Origin: Mycolicibacterium madagascariense
GTDB taxonomy: Bacteria > Actinomycetota > Actinomycetes > Mycobacteriales > Mycobacteriaceae
Reading direction: 5' to 3'
Assembly: GCF_010729665.1 (NCBI RefSeq)
Contig: NZ_AP022610.1
Location: 4,154,001-4,218,000 of the forward strand
DNA: 64,000 nucleotides
This document shows, in pieces, positions 27,223 to 35,173 of this stretch. The notes beneath the pieces were generated by a model that saw only the letters and a program-made list of their open reading frames with translations, was not told where the DNA came from and did no database searches. Made by a program: the position numbers and the translations under genes. Position 1 is the stretch's first letter. Every line of letters starts with the position of its first letter.

Positions 27223-28311
27223 TCAGGCCCCCAGTCCCAGGATCCGCTGCGCGATGATGTTCTTCTGAATTTGGCTGGTGCCGCCCATGACGCTCTGGGC
27301 GCGGCTGTACATGTAGGCCTCGAACAGGTCTTTGTCACCGGTGCCCGCGGTGGCGAGCGCGGCGTGCCCGACGGACTGCTCGACCCACGTCATCAACAAC
27401 TTGTCCAACGACCCCTGCGGTCCGTGCACGAGTCCGTCGAGTTGTTCGGACAGTCGCCGCCGCACGTGCAACCGCAGCATCTCGGTCTGCACCCACGCCC
27501 ATGACAACTCCTCCGGTGGGGGTCCGTCGACGCGAGCCGCCAACTGCCGCACCAGCTTTCCGTACCGGGCCGAGAAGCCCAGCGTCGACGGCTCGCGTTC
27601 GTGGCTGACCACCGTCATCGCCAGCTTCCAGCCGTCGCCGGGCGCCCCGACCATGTGATCGGCCGGCACCCGCGCCCCGTCGAACTCGACCTGGCCGAAT
27701 TCCTTGGTGACCCCGCTGATCATCTTCAGCGGCCGCTGCACGACGCCGTCCTGATGCATGGGCACGATGAACGCCGAGATCCCCCTGTGCTTGGGCACGT
27801 CCCTGTCGGTGCGCGCCAACAGCAGACACCAGTCGGCGACGTCGGAGTAACTCGTCCAGATCTTGTGGCCGTGGATCACGTACGCGTCCCCGTCGCGGAC
27901 GGCCGTCGTCGTCAGCGACGCCAGATCGGACCCGGCGCCGGGCTCGCTGAACCCCTGACACCAGCGTTCGGTCCCGTTGATCATGCCGGGCAGGAACTTC
28001 TGTGCGAGGGCCGCGTCACCGTGGTGGCTGAGGCCGACGACGAGATACCCGAGGCTGGGCCGAGCGGGGGCGCCCGCCTTGGCGATCTCCTCGTCGACGA
28101 TGACGTCGTACACCGGTGGAAGATCCTGTCCCCCATAGGCCTTGGGCCACGACGTGCCGAAGAAGCCGGCGGCGTAGAGCGCCTGGTGCCACTCCCCCGC
28201 CTTCGCCCAGTACTCGTCACCGGAGGTGGGGAACCGGCCCTTCTGTTCGAGCAGCCAGCCGCGCAGTCTGCTGCGGAAGTCGGCTTCCTCTGGAGAATCA
28301 CGAAAGTCCAA
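27223..28311 (-). CDS. Acyl-CoA dehydrogenase, large subunit type
   Basis: 362 residues. N-terminal helical domain, flavin-contact motif CQGFSEPGAGSDLASL, KIWTSYSDVADWCLLLART, and C-terminal GGTSQIQKNIIAQRILGL. With the shorter dehydrogenase encoded just upstream (14-base overlap) it should form an alpha2beta2 heterotetramer of the mycobacterial FadE type used for ring or polycyclic acyl-CoAs. It introduces a C2-C3 double bond and passes electrons to ETF. Confidence 0.9.
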   Translation of the reverse strand: MDFRDSPEEADFRSRLRGWLLEQKGRFPTSGDEYWAKAGEWHQALYAAGFFGTSWPKAYGGQDLPPVYDVIVDEEIAKAGAPARPSLGYLVVGLSHHGDAALAQKFLPGMINGTERWCQGFSEPGAGSDLASLTTTAVRDGDAYVIHGHKIWTSYSDVADWCLLLARTDRDVPKHRGISAFIVPMHQDGVVQRPLKMISGVTKEFGQVEFDGARVPADHMVGAPGDGWKLAMTVVSHEREPSTLGFSARYGKLVRQLAARVDGPPPEELSWAWVQTEMLRLHVRRRLSEQLDGLVHGPQGSLDKLLMTWVEQSVGHAALATAGTGDKDLFEAYMYSRAQSVMGGTSQIQKNIIAQRILGLGA

Positions 28312-29113
28312 TGGTCAACTCCTCCAACGTGACCGGCCACGCCTCGGTGGCCGCGAGCACCCGGCGCAGGTACACGTGCGCGAGGCATTCCCAGGTATTG
28401 CCGATGCCACCGTGCACCTGAATCGACGTCTCGCACACCGTCCGGGCCGACCTGGCGCAGTAGATCTTCGCGATGCGGGCGGCCTCGACGGCCTCGGCGG
28501 GCGGCAGCTCGTCGACGGCCCACGCGGCGTGCCGCAGCACGCTGACGCACCCTTCGACGAGCGCGAGACCTTCGGCCAGCAGGTGTCGCACCGCCTGATA
28601 GGAGCCGATCGAGGCGCCGTACTGCTCGCGTATCTTGGCGTACTCGGTGGCCAGGGTCAGCGTGCCGCGAGCGGCGCCGACGACGTCTGCCGTCGTCGCG
28701 GTCAGCGCGAGCGCATACCAGCGCGCGGCGTCGTCGTGGGACAGCTCCGTCAGCTCGGCGGGTGACTCGACCACTCCGGCAAGGCTTCTGGTCAGGTCGA
28801 CCGACTGCGGCTCCACGTCGGGCGCGGCCACCGCGCGACCGAGGCGACGGGTCAGGTCGTCGTGCAGGACGGGCCCGAGGAAGGGCACGTCGACGAGCCC
28901 GCGGGCGAATTCCTCGGCGACGAGGGCGACGTCGACGCCCGACGCGTCGTCGGAGCGCAGCGACCGCCAGCCCGTCGAGTCGACGGTCTTCTCCAGACGC
29001 GCCAAGCGCCCGTCGTCGTCGAGATCGGCGACCGATCCCGGCCCGAGGTCGTCGGCCAGTTTGGCCGCGGCCTCGCGCAGTTGTCGTTGTTCGGAGGTCA
29101 GACGGACGTCCAC
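28298..29113 (-). CDS. Acyl-CoA dehydrogenase, short partner subunit
   Basis: 271 residues, well below the usual 380. The N-terminal domain is reduced and the flavin/substrate motif SEPGAGSD is absent; the C-terminal domain is intact with IREQYGASIGSYQAVRH and QVHGGIGNTWECLAHVYLRR. Such short subunits are stable only with a full-length partner, here the coupled downstream gene. GTG at 29113 overlaps the AMP-ligase end by 16 bases. Confidence 0.87.
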   Translation of the reverse strand: MDVRLTSEQRQLREAAAKLADDLGPGSVADLDDDGRLARLEKTVDSTGWRSLRSDDASGVDVALVAEEFARGLVDVPFLGPVLHDDLTRRLGRAVAAPDVEPQSVDLTRSLAGVVESPAELTELSHDDAARWYALALTATTADVVGAARGTLTLATEYAKIREQYGASIGSYQAVRHLLAEGLALVEGCVSVLRHAAWAVDELPPAEAVEAARIAKIYCARSARTVCETSIQVHGGIGNTWECLAHVYLRRVLAATEAWPVTLEELTIGLS

Positions 29114-30495
29114 AGTCGCTCCTTGAGCACTCGGCGCAACACCTTTCCGGAAGGCAGACGGGGGATTTCGGGGACGAACACCACGTGGCTCGGCCTCTTG
29201 TAGGTGGCCAGCCGGTCGGCGACGAGGCCGATGAGTTCCTCGGCCGCCACCCCGCTGCGGCAAGCGACCGCCGCGACGATGGCCTCGCCGTCGGCATGGT
29301 CCGGCACCCCGAACACCGCGCAGTCGGCGACCGCCGGGTGCCCGTGCAGCACCGCCTCGATCTCGGCAGGCGCCACCTGGAACCCGCGGACCTTGATCAT
29401 CTCCTTCGCGCGGTCGGTGATGCGGAGCCAGCCCTCGTCGTCGAGGTGGCCGACGTCGCCCGTGCGGTACCACCCGTCGTCGAACGCGTCCCCCGTCGCC
29501 TCTTCGGGCAGATATCCCGCCATCGCCGACGCGGACCGGACCTGAACTTCACCGGAAGCGTTGGCGGCCAACGGTCGTCCGTCGTCGAGGGACACGACGC
29601 GGATCTCGACACCGGGCACGGCGCGGCCCACGGTGTCCAGATGGCTGCCGTCCAGCGCGGTGCACGCGATCACCGGCAGCTCACTGGCGCCGTACGCACT
29701 CGCCCACCTCACCCCCGACCGCCGCGTCACCTCGGCGGCGACGCTCTGGGTCACCGGCGTGGCGCACCACATGACGTACCGCAGCGAGGACAGGTCGTAG
29801 GACTCCAGGGACGGGTGCGCGGCCAGCGCCAGTGCGATCGGCGCGACGGCCATCTCGATGGTGATGCGATCGGATTCCACGTGGCGCAGCATCTTCTCGA
29901 CGTCGAAGCGGGGGTGCAGCCGCACCCAGGCACCGGCGTCGAGCGCGGTGGCGATGTTGAGCAGGCCGAGGATGTGCGACGGCGGGGTCATGATTTGCAA
30001 GCGGTCACTCGACGAGAGTGCCAGCGCCGCACGCCAATGCGTGATCGCCGTCGCGAATGCGCCGTGGGTGTGCCTGACCGCCTTCGGCATTCCCGTCGTA
30101 CCGGAGCTGAACACGAACACCGCGTCGGCGGCCGGATCGACGGGCGCGAACTCCCGACGGCCGGGGGTGACGGGCTCGTCGAGGTGCAGCATCGGCATCG
30201 ACTCGGCGAGGACCGGGCTGTCCCCGACCGCGTGCGTCGGTGCCGTCAACGCCAGCGCGTGCTCGACCTCGGCGCGCTTCCACGCCGTACTCACCAGGAC
30301 GACCGCGGCCCCGAGCGCCCAGATGGCGTGTACCGCAACGACGAACTCCGGCCGGTTCGACGAGCCGAGGGCGACGCGGCCACCCGCACGCACACCGCGG
30401 TGTTCGAGCGCGGTCGCCATGCCGCTGATCAGTGCGTCGAGTTCGGCCCGCGTGTACTGCCGGTCGTCGAAGGCGAGGACGGGTACGTCAGTCAT
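29098..30495 (-). CDS. AMP-dependent acyl-CoA synthetase (FadD-like)
   Basis: 465 residues. P-loop FSSGTTGMPKAVRHTH, YGASELP, WYRTGDVGHLDDEG, and the C-terminal Lys segment PSGKVLRRVLKE. It forms an acyl-adenylate and then the CoA thioester. First gene of the operon leading into the heteromeric acyl-CoA dehydrogenase, so it should activate the pathway acid. Divergent from the ferredoxin gene across a GAGAAT palindrome. Confidence 0.9.
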   Translation of the reverse strand: MTDVPVLAFDDRQYTRAELDALISGMATALEHRGVRAGGRVALGSSNRPEFVVAVHAIWALGAAVVLVSTAWKRAEVEHALALTAPTHAVGDSPVLAESMPMLHLDEPVTPGRREFAPVDPAADAVFVFSSGTTGMPKAVRHTHGAFATAITHWRAALALSSSDRLQIMTPPSHILGLLNIATALDAGAWVRLHPRFDVEKMLRHVESDRITIEMAVAPIALALAAHPSLESYDLSSLRYVMWCATPVTQSVAAEVTRRSGVRWASAYGASELPVIACTALDGSHLDTVGRAVPGVEIRVVSLDDGRPLAANASGEVQVRSASAMAGYLPEEATGDAFDDGWYRTGDVGHLDDEGWLRITDRAKEMIKVRGFQVAPAEIEAVLHGHPAVADCAVFGVPDHADGEAIVAAVACRSGVAAEELIGLVADRLATYKRPSHVVFVPEIPRLPSGKVLRRVLKERLWTSV

Positions 30496-30548
30496 GACAC
30501 CGAACCCCCGCCTTCCCTCGACCGGTTGAGAATATCCTATCGCTTATG

Positions 30549-30563
30549 GAGAATAGTATTCTC
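30549..30563. promoter_or_regulatory. GAGAAT palindromic operator (strong)
   Basis: GAGAAT-AGT-ATTCTC, perfectly symmetric over 15 bases, in the 100-base divergent gap between the ligase and ferredoxin genes. Same architecture as 24829-24845. A partial half-site GAGAATATCC lies at about 30528. Confidence 0.65.
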
Positions 30564-30595
30564 TTCAAGACAGAATGCCTATGCCAGGAGATTCG

Positions 30596-30904
30596 ATGAC
30601 CGCCGCACCCCGTCCGACCACCGAGGCCGGCGCCGACGTGACGATTCTCCTCGACCGCGCGACGACGACCGTCCCGCGCCGCGCCGGGGAGACCATCCTG
30701 GAGACCGCGCGTCGGGCCGGTCTGACGCCGCCGTTCTCCTGCGAGGCGGGCAACTGCGGCACGTGCATGGCCAAGCTCACCGAGGGTACCGCGACGATGC
30801 GCGTCAACGACGCCCTGATGGACGATGAGGTCGACGAGGGTTACGTGCTGACCTGCCAAGCGGTTCCGGATGCGGGGAACGTGGTCGTCGACTACGAGGA
30901 CTGA
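30596..30904 (+). CDS. Plant-type [2Fe-2S] ferredoxin
   Basis: 102 residues. C49, C54, C57 and C87 in CEAGNCGTC...LTCQ, the C-x4-C-x2-C...C cluster site. Similar domains serve Rieske or flavin oxygenases and steroid hydroxylases (KshB/HmpX tail). ATG at 30596 is chosen over 30575 because CAGGAG is 6 bases upstream. Standalone gene without a reductase domain. Its 3' end overlaps the convergent CoA transferase by 13 bases. Shares its operator with the fadD operon. Confidence 0.9.
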   Translation: MTAAPRPTTEAGADVTILLDRATTTVPRRAGETILETARRAGLTPPFSCEAGNCGTCMAKLTEGTATMRVNDALMDDEVDEGYVLTCQAVPDAGNVVVDYED

Positions 30905-31983
30905 ACCTCCGCGGCGAGGGAGTGCTCGCCGAGCGACGGCGGCGCCCCGTAGGCGGGCCGGGCGCCGACGACGCGGATCGAGCTGCGCACCAGCCGGTAG
31001 TCCCCTGCCGACACCACGACCTCCGGGGTGTCGGCCAGCGCCTCGGGCAGCGTCCGCACCGCGGCCGCCGGGATGCCGAGCGGACGCAACCGCGCCTCCC
31101 ACCCCAGCGCGGTGTCCCCGGCCAGCACCGCCGACACCGTCGCGAGCACGTCGTCGCGGTGGGCGGCCCGCTCGGCCATCGTCGGCCAGCCGGTGACGCC
31201 CGCCTCGGCGCAGAACGACCGCCAGAACCCGTCGTGGGTGATGAACAGCGCCAGATACCCGTCTCCGGTCGAAAACAGTTGCGCAGGAACGTAATACGAG
31301 TGCGCGCCGTTCGGGTAGCGCCGCGGCTCGACGCCGTCGTTGAGGTAGGCCGACGCCCGGTAGTTCAACTGCGAGAGCATGACGTCGCGCAGCGAGACGT
31401 CGACTTGACCACCGCGGCCGGAGACGATCATCGCCAACAGCCCGATGGCCGCGGTCAATCCGGTCGAGTTGTCGGCCGACGAGTACCCCGGAAGCGTCGG
31501 CGCCGCGTCGGGATCGCCCGTCAGCGCGGCGATTCCGGTGGCCGCCTGGATGACGTAGTCGAACGCGGGGTCATCGCCGGCCTCCAGGCCGTATCCCGTC
31601 AGCGCCACGCAGACGATCTTCTCGTTGTGCTTCCGCAGCGCCTGATAGGTCAGGCCGAGCCGGTGGATGCCCGACGGCTTCAGGTTCACCAGCAGCGCGT
31701 GTGACTGCGCCACCAGCTCGCCGAGCCGACGCTGACCCTCCGGCGTCGCGAGTTCCATTACCACACTGCGCTTTCCGCGGTTCAGGCTCGCGAAGTAGCT
31801 GGCGCTGACCTGTCGGGAGATGTCGCCGCCGGGTGGCTCGATCTTCGTCACCTCGGCGCCGAGATCGGCCAACATCATGGTGGCGTACGGCCCCGCCAGC
31901 ATGTGCCCGACCTCGAGGACGCGGATCCCCGCCAGCGGACCGGCGGGCAGCAGCGGAGCGACCGGGGGCTCCGGCCGGGTCAC
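30892..31983 (-). CDS. CaiB/BaiF (class III) CoA transferase
   Basis: 363 residues, single domain. AGIRVLEVGHMLAGPYATMMLADLGAEVTKIE at the N-terminus and PAFDYVIQAATG with the catalytic Asp retained, in contrast to the fused protein at 554-2971. It transfers CoA between acids, probably recycling CoA from a product to incoming substrate. Last gene of the mutase operon; GTG at 31983 overlaps the LLM stop (GTGA). Confidence 0.9.
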   Translation of the reverse strand: MTRPEPPVAPLLPAGPLAGIRVLEVGHMLAGPYATMMLADLGAEVTKIEPPGGDISRQVSASYFASLNRGKRSVVMELATPEGQRRLGELVAQSHALLVNLKPSGIHRLGLTYQALRKHNEKIVCVALTGYGLEAGDDPAFDYVIQAATGIAALTGDPDAAPTLPGYSSADNSTGLTAAIGLLAMIVSGRGGQVDVSLRDVMLSQLNYRASAYLNDGVEPRRYPNGAHSYYVPAQLFSTGDGYLALFITHDGFWRSFCAEAGVTGWPTMAERAAHRDDVLATVSAVLAGDTALGWEARLRPLGIPAAAVRTLPEALADTPEVVVSAGDYRLVRSSIRVVGARPAYGAPPSLGEHSLAAEVQSS

Positions 31984-32972
31984 CGCACCGCCTTGGCGAG
32001 CTCCCCGATGATCTCCCGCGTCCGGTACTTCGAGGCGATGAGCTCGTCGCGGGTGTCGCCGATCGGCAGCAGCCGCACCGACAGATCCGTCACCCCCGCA
32101 TCGGCGAAACCCCGGAAACGCCGCAGGATCGATTCGACGTCACCCGCGGCCAGGAGGTCCCCGACGTTGCGGGCATCGCCGCGGTCGAGCAGCTTCTGGT
32201 AGTTCGGCGACGTCTCCGCTTCGGCGAGAATGCGATTGGCGCGCTCCTTGGCAGCGTCGATCTCGGAGTTGGCGCACAGGCAGACCGGGATGCCCGCCAC
32301 GATGCGCGGCGCCGGCCGTCCCGCGTCGGCGGCGGCCTTGGTGATGCGCGGTGCGATGTGCTCGCCGATGGCGCGCTCGTCGGCCATCCACAGCACGGTG
32401 CCGTCGGCGTGCTCGCCGGCCAGCTTGAGCATGACCGGACCGAGCGCGGCCACCAGGATCGGCAGCGGCGCCACCGGCGGCAGGTCCAGCGGATTGTGCA
32501 CGGTGAAGCTGTCGTTCTCCACGTCGATCATGATTTCCCGGGTCGCTCCGCTCCTGCCCTCCGAGGGTCCCGGGTTCCCCAGCGCAACGTGCAGCACCTC
32601 CAGGTAATCGCGCGTGTAGGCCGCCGGCTTCTCATAGGGCAGGCCCAGCATGTCCTCGATGATCCAGTGGTGCGACGGTCCGACCCCGAGCGCCAATCGG
32701 CCGTTCGCGACGGCGTGCACCGACAACGCCTGACGGGCCAGCGCGATGGGATGCTGTGCCTGCAGGGGCACCACGGCCGTGCCGAGTTCGATCCGCGACG
32801 TGTGCGCGGCCATCAGCGCGACCATCGTCAGGCAGTCGAAGTCGTTGGGCACCTGCGGCATCCACGCGGTGTCCAGCCCGGCCGACTCGGCCCACTCGAC
32901 GTCCTTGACCAGCTTGGCGACCTTCTTGGCCGAGTCCCCGCGCTCGGCCCCGATCATCACGCCGAGTCTCAT
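31980..32972 (-). CDS. LLM class F420-dependent oxidoreductase
   Basis: 330 residues, luciferase-like TIM barrel (TAWMPQVPNDFDCLT, LGTAVVPLQAQHPIALARQAL, LALGVGPSHHWIIEDMLG). The GPSHH segment and overall length are typical of the F420-dependent TIGR03564-type group. Its tight coupling to a B12 mutase (ATGA overlap with the small subunit) is unusual and suggests it prepares or consumes the rearranged acyl-CoA, for example by reducing a conjugated double bond or ketone (inference). Confidence 0.88.
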   Translation of the reverse strand: MRLGVMIGAERGDSAKKVAKLVKDVEWAESAGLDTAWMPQVPNDFDCLTMVALMAAHTSRIELGTAVVPLQAQHPIALARQALSVHAVANGRLALGVGPSHHWIIEDMLGLPYEKPAAYTRDYLEVLHVALGNPGPSEGRSGATREIMIDVENDSFTVHNPLDLPPVAPLPILVAALGPVMLKLAGEHADGTVLWMADERAIGEHIAPRITKAAADAGRPAPRIVAGIPVCLCANSEIDAAKERANRILAEAETSPNYQKLLDRGDARNVGDLLAAGDVESILRRFRGFADAGVTDLSVRLLPIGDTRDELIASKYRTREIIGELAKAVR

Positions 32973-33367
32973 GCGTCCACCTCGTCCGTCAGCGCCCGTA
33001 CCCCGGTCACCAGGTCCTCCAGCGGCGTGCCCGTCGGAAAGACCGCGGCCGCACCGACGTTCAGCAGTTTCGCCACGTCGGCCTGCGGGATGGTGCCCCC
33101 CACCACCACGGCGATGTCACCCGCGTCGGCGGCGCGCAGGGCGTCCACCACGCGAGCCGTCAGGGCGACGTGGGCGCCGGACAGAATCGAAAGACCCACG
33201 AGACTGACGTCTTCCTGCAGGGCGATCGAGACGATGTCCTCGATGCGCTGGCGGATGCCGGTGTAGACGACCTCGAAGCCCGCGTCGCGCAGGGTGCGGG
33301 CGACGATCTTGGCGCCGCGGTCGTGACCGTCGAGGCCGGGCTTGGCCACCAGCACGCGCGTGCCCAT
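32969..33367 (-). CDS. B12-binding small subunit of split acyl-CoA mutase
   Basis: 132 residues: a lone cobalamin-binding domain with the DxHxxG motif as LDGHDRG (base-off/His-on), GLSILSGAH and VVGGTIPQADV. Equivalent to the C-terminal domain of methylmalonyl-CoA mutase or the small subunits of isobutyryl-CoA and 2-hydroxyisobutyryl-CoA mutases. ATG at 33367 shares one base with the large-subunit stop (TGATG); codons upstream in the same frame lie inside that gene. Confidence 0.93.
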   Translation of the reverse strand: MGTRVLVAKPGLDGHDRGAKIVARTLRDAGFEVVYTGIRQRIEDIVSIALQEDVSLVGLSILSGAHVALTARVVDALRAADAGDIAVVVGGTIPQADVAKLLNVGAAAVFPTGTPLEDLVTGVRALTDEVDA

Positions 33368-34956
33368 CAGAACACCACCGGCTGCTGGAATTCGCCCCAC
33401 ACGGCCTTCAGGGCACTGACCATCTCCCCCACGGTGCAGTAGGCGTTGGCGCAGTCGATCAGTCGGTGCATCAGGTTCTCGTCCCCCTCCGCCGCCGAGG
33501 ACAGCGCCGCCAGACTCTCCTCGACCGCCAGGTCGTTGCGGTCGGCCTTCACCCTGGCCAGGCGTTTCAGTTGGACGTCACGGCCCTCGGCGTTCAGCTC
33601 GTAGGTGTCGATGTCGGGTGCCGGTTCGTCGGTGACGAACCTGTTGACGCCGACGACGGGGCGCTCGCCGGACTCCACCTCGTGGTGGATCTTGAAGGCC
33701 TCGTCGGCGATCAGGCCCTGCAGGTAGCCGTCCTCGATCGCGGCGACCATGCCGCCGTGCGCGTCGAGGTCGTCCATGATCTCGACGATCCTGGCCTCGG
33801 TCGCGTCGGTGAGCGCCTCGACGAAGTACGAGCCGCCGAGCGGGTCGGCCACCTTGGTCACGCCGGTCTCGTAGGCGAGGATCTGCTGGGTGCGCAGCGC
33901 GAGCGTGGCGGACTCCTCGCTCGGCAGCGCGAAGGGCTCGTCCCACGCCGCGGTGAACATCGACTGCACGCCCCCGAGGACGGCGGCCATGGATTCATAC
34001 GCCACGCGCACCAGGTTGTTCTGGGCCTGTGGCGCATACAGGGACGCACCGCCGGCGACGCAGCCGAAGCGGAACATCGACGCCTTGTCGGTCGCGGCGC
34101 CGTAGCGCTCGCGCACGATCGTCGCCCAGCGGCGTCGGCCCGCCCGGTACTTGGCGATCTCCTCGAAGAAGTCGCCGTGGGTGTAGAAGAAGAACGAGAT
34201 CTGCGGTGCGAACTCGTCGATGGTCATCCTGCCGCGCTCGACGACGGTGTCGCAGTAGGTCACTCCGTCGGCGAGGGTGAAGGCCATCTCCTGCACCGCA
34301 TTGGCGCCGGCATCGCGAAAGTGCGCGCCCGCCACGGAGATTGCGTTGAACCGCGGCACCTCGGCCGCACAGAACTCGATGGTGTCGGCGATCAGCCGCA
34401 GCGACGGCTCGGGCGGCCAGATCCACGTGCCGCGCGACGCGTACTCCTTGAGGATGTCGTTCTGAATGGTGCCCCTGAGCTTCTCCCGCGGTACGCCCTT
34501 CTTCTCGGCGGCCGCGACGTAAAAGGCCAGCAGGATCGCCGCGGTGCCGTTGATGGTGAAGCTGGTGCTGATCTGGTCCAGCGCGATGCCGTCGAAGAGG
34601 ATCTCGGCGTCGGCGAGCGTGTCGACGGCCACGCCGACGCGACCGACCTCGTCGCCGTACTCGGCGTCGTCGGAGTCATACCCGCACTGGGTCGGCAGAT
34701 CGAGTGCGACCGACAGGCCGGTGCCGCCCTGGCCCAGCAGGTAGCGGTAGCGCTGGTTGGATTCCTCAGCGGTGCCGAAGCCAGAGTACTGCCGGAACGT
34801 CCAGGTCTTGCCGCGGTAACCGGAGGCGAAGTTGCCGCGCGTGAACGGGTAGTGGCCGGGCGGCGGCGGTTCGGTCGCGCGGTCGCCCGGTCCGTACACC
34901 GGCTCCAACGGTATGCCCGAGGGGGTCTGCACCCGCGTTGTGACGTCGTCGCTCAT
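33367..34956 (-). CDS. Acyl-CoA mutase large (catalytic) subunit, divergent pocket
   Basis: 529 residues: the TIM-barrel subunit of an adenosylcobalamin-dependent mutase (TPSGIPLEPVYGPGD, HYPFTRGNF, RQYSGFGTAEESN, TIQNDILKEY, ADPLGGSYFVE). By alignment from memory to P. shermanii methylmalonyl-CoA mutase, Tyr89 and Arg207 equivalents are kept (Tyr57 in RQY, Arg175 in SRGT), suggesting a carboxylated acyl group. Tyr243 is Ala211 beside conserved His212, the CQT segment with Gln330 is CVA, and LHTNS is MFTAA. Those changes imply a different, perhaps bulkier substrate. Start ATG 34956 (MSDDVTT) fits family N-termini. Head of the mutase-LLM-CoA transferase operon; no cobalamin riboswitch seen upstream. 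Confidence 0.92.
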   Translation of the reverse strand: MSDDVTTRVQTPSGIPLEPVYGPGDRATEPPPPGHYPFTRGNFASGYRGKTWTFRQYSGFGTAEESNQRYRYLLGQGGTGLSVALDLPTQCGYDSDDAEYGDEVGRVGVAVDTLADAEILFDGIALDQISTSFTINGTAAILLAFYVAAAEKKGVPREKLRGTIQNDILKEYASRGTWIWPPEPSLRLIADTIEFCAAEVPRFNAISVAGAHFRDAGANAVQEMAFTLADGVTYCDTVVERGRMTIDEFAPQISFFFYTHGDFFEEIAKYRAGRRRWATIVRERYGAATDKASMFRFGCVAGGASLYAPQAQNNLVRVAYESMAAVLGGVQSMFTAAWDEPFALPSEESATLALRTQQILAYETGVTKVADPLGGSYFVEALTDATEARIVEIMDDLDAHGGMVAAIEDGYLQGLIADEAFKIHHEVESGERPVVGVNRFVTDEPAPDIDTYELNAEGRDVQLKRLARVKADRNDLAVEESLAALSSAAEGDENLMHRLIDCANAYCTVGEMVSALKAVWGEFQQPVVF

Positions 34957-34981
34957 CGAGGATAACGTACTTGCTGAAAAT

Positions 34982-34997
34982 GAGAATGCCAATACCG
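34982..34997 (+). promoter_or_regulatory. GAGAA-type island operator motif
   Basis: GAGAATGCCAATACCG, 26 bases upstream of the mutase start, in the 217-base divergent region shared with the SDR-ligase operon. Apart from this and the 35120 motif I see only a possible 34-codon open frame here. Confidence 0.5.
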
Positions 34998-35119
34998 CTT
35001 AATGGAAATCGACAACGGGTTCCACGTCCCGCAGCATGTCACCCGCGGTGCCTCCGGCCGCGCCGTCGACGCTCGCCAGGCCGGTTCGGCGATGTGCGAG
35101 CATGACACTTGCATAAAAG

Positions 35120-35135
35120 GAGAATGGCCCTATCG
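35120..35135 (+). promoter_or_regulatory. GAGAA-type island operator motif
   Basis: GAGAATGGCCCTATCG, 38 bases upstream of the SDR start, following TTGCATAAAAG, which could be part of the promoter. Same conserved GAGAAT half as the other copies. Confidence 0.5.
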
Positions 35136-35173
35136 TTCGACTACCATCGGGGCAGCAATCACGAGGAGAGACC

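Noticed and set aside
28762..30828. A 688-codon plus-strand open frame
   Set aside because: Antisense to the acyl-CoA ligase and dehydrogenase genes, runs across the divergent operator and has no recognisable fold.
34957..35173. A cobalamin riboswitch or small gene in the divergent gap (34 codons at 34999-35103, minus)
   Set aside because: No B12-box-like sequence was seen, and the 34-codon frame has no ribosome-binding site or similarity I recognise.
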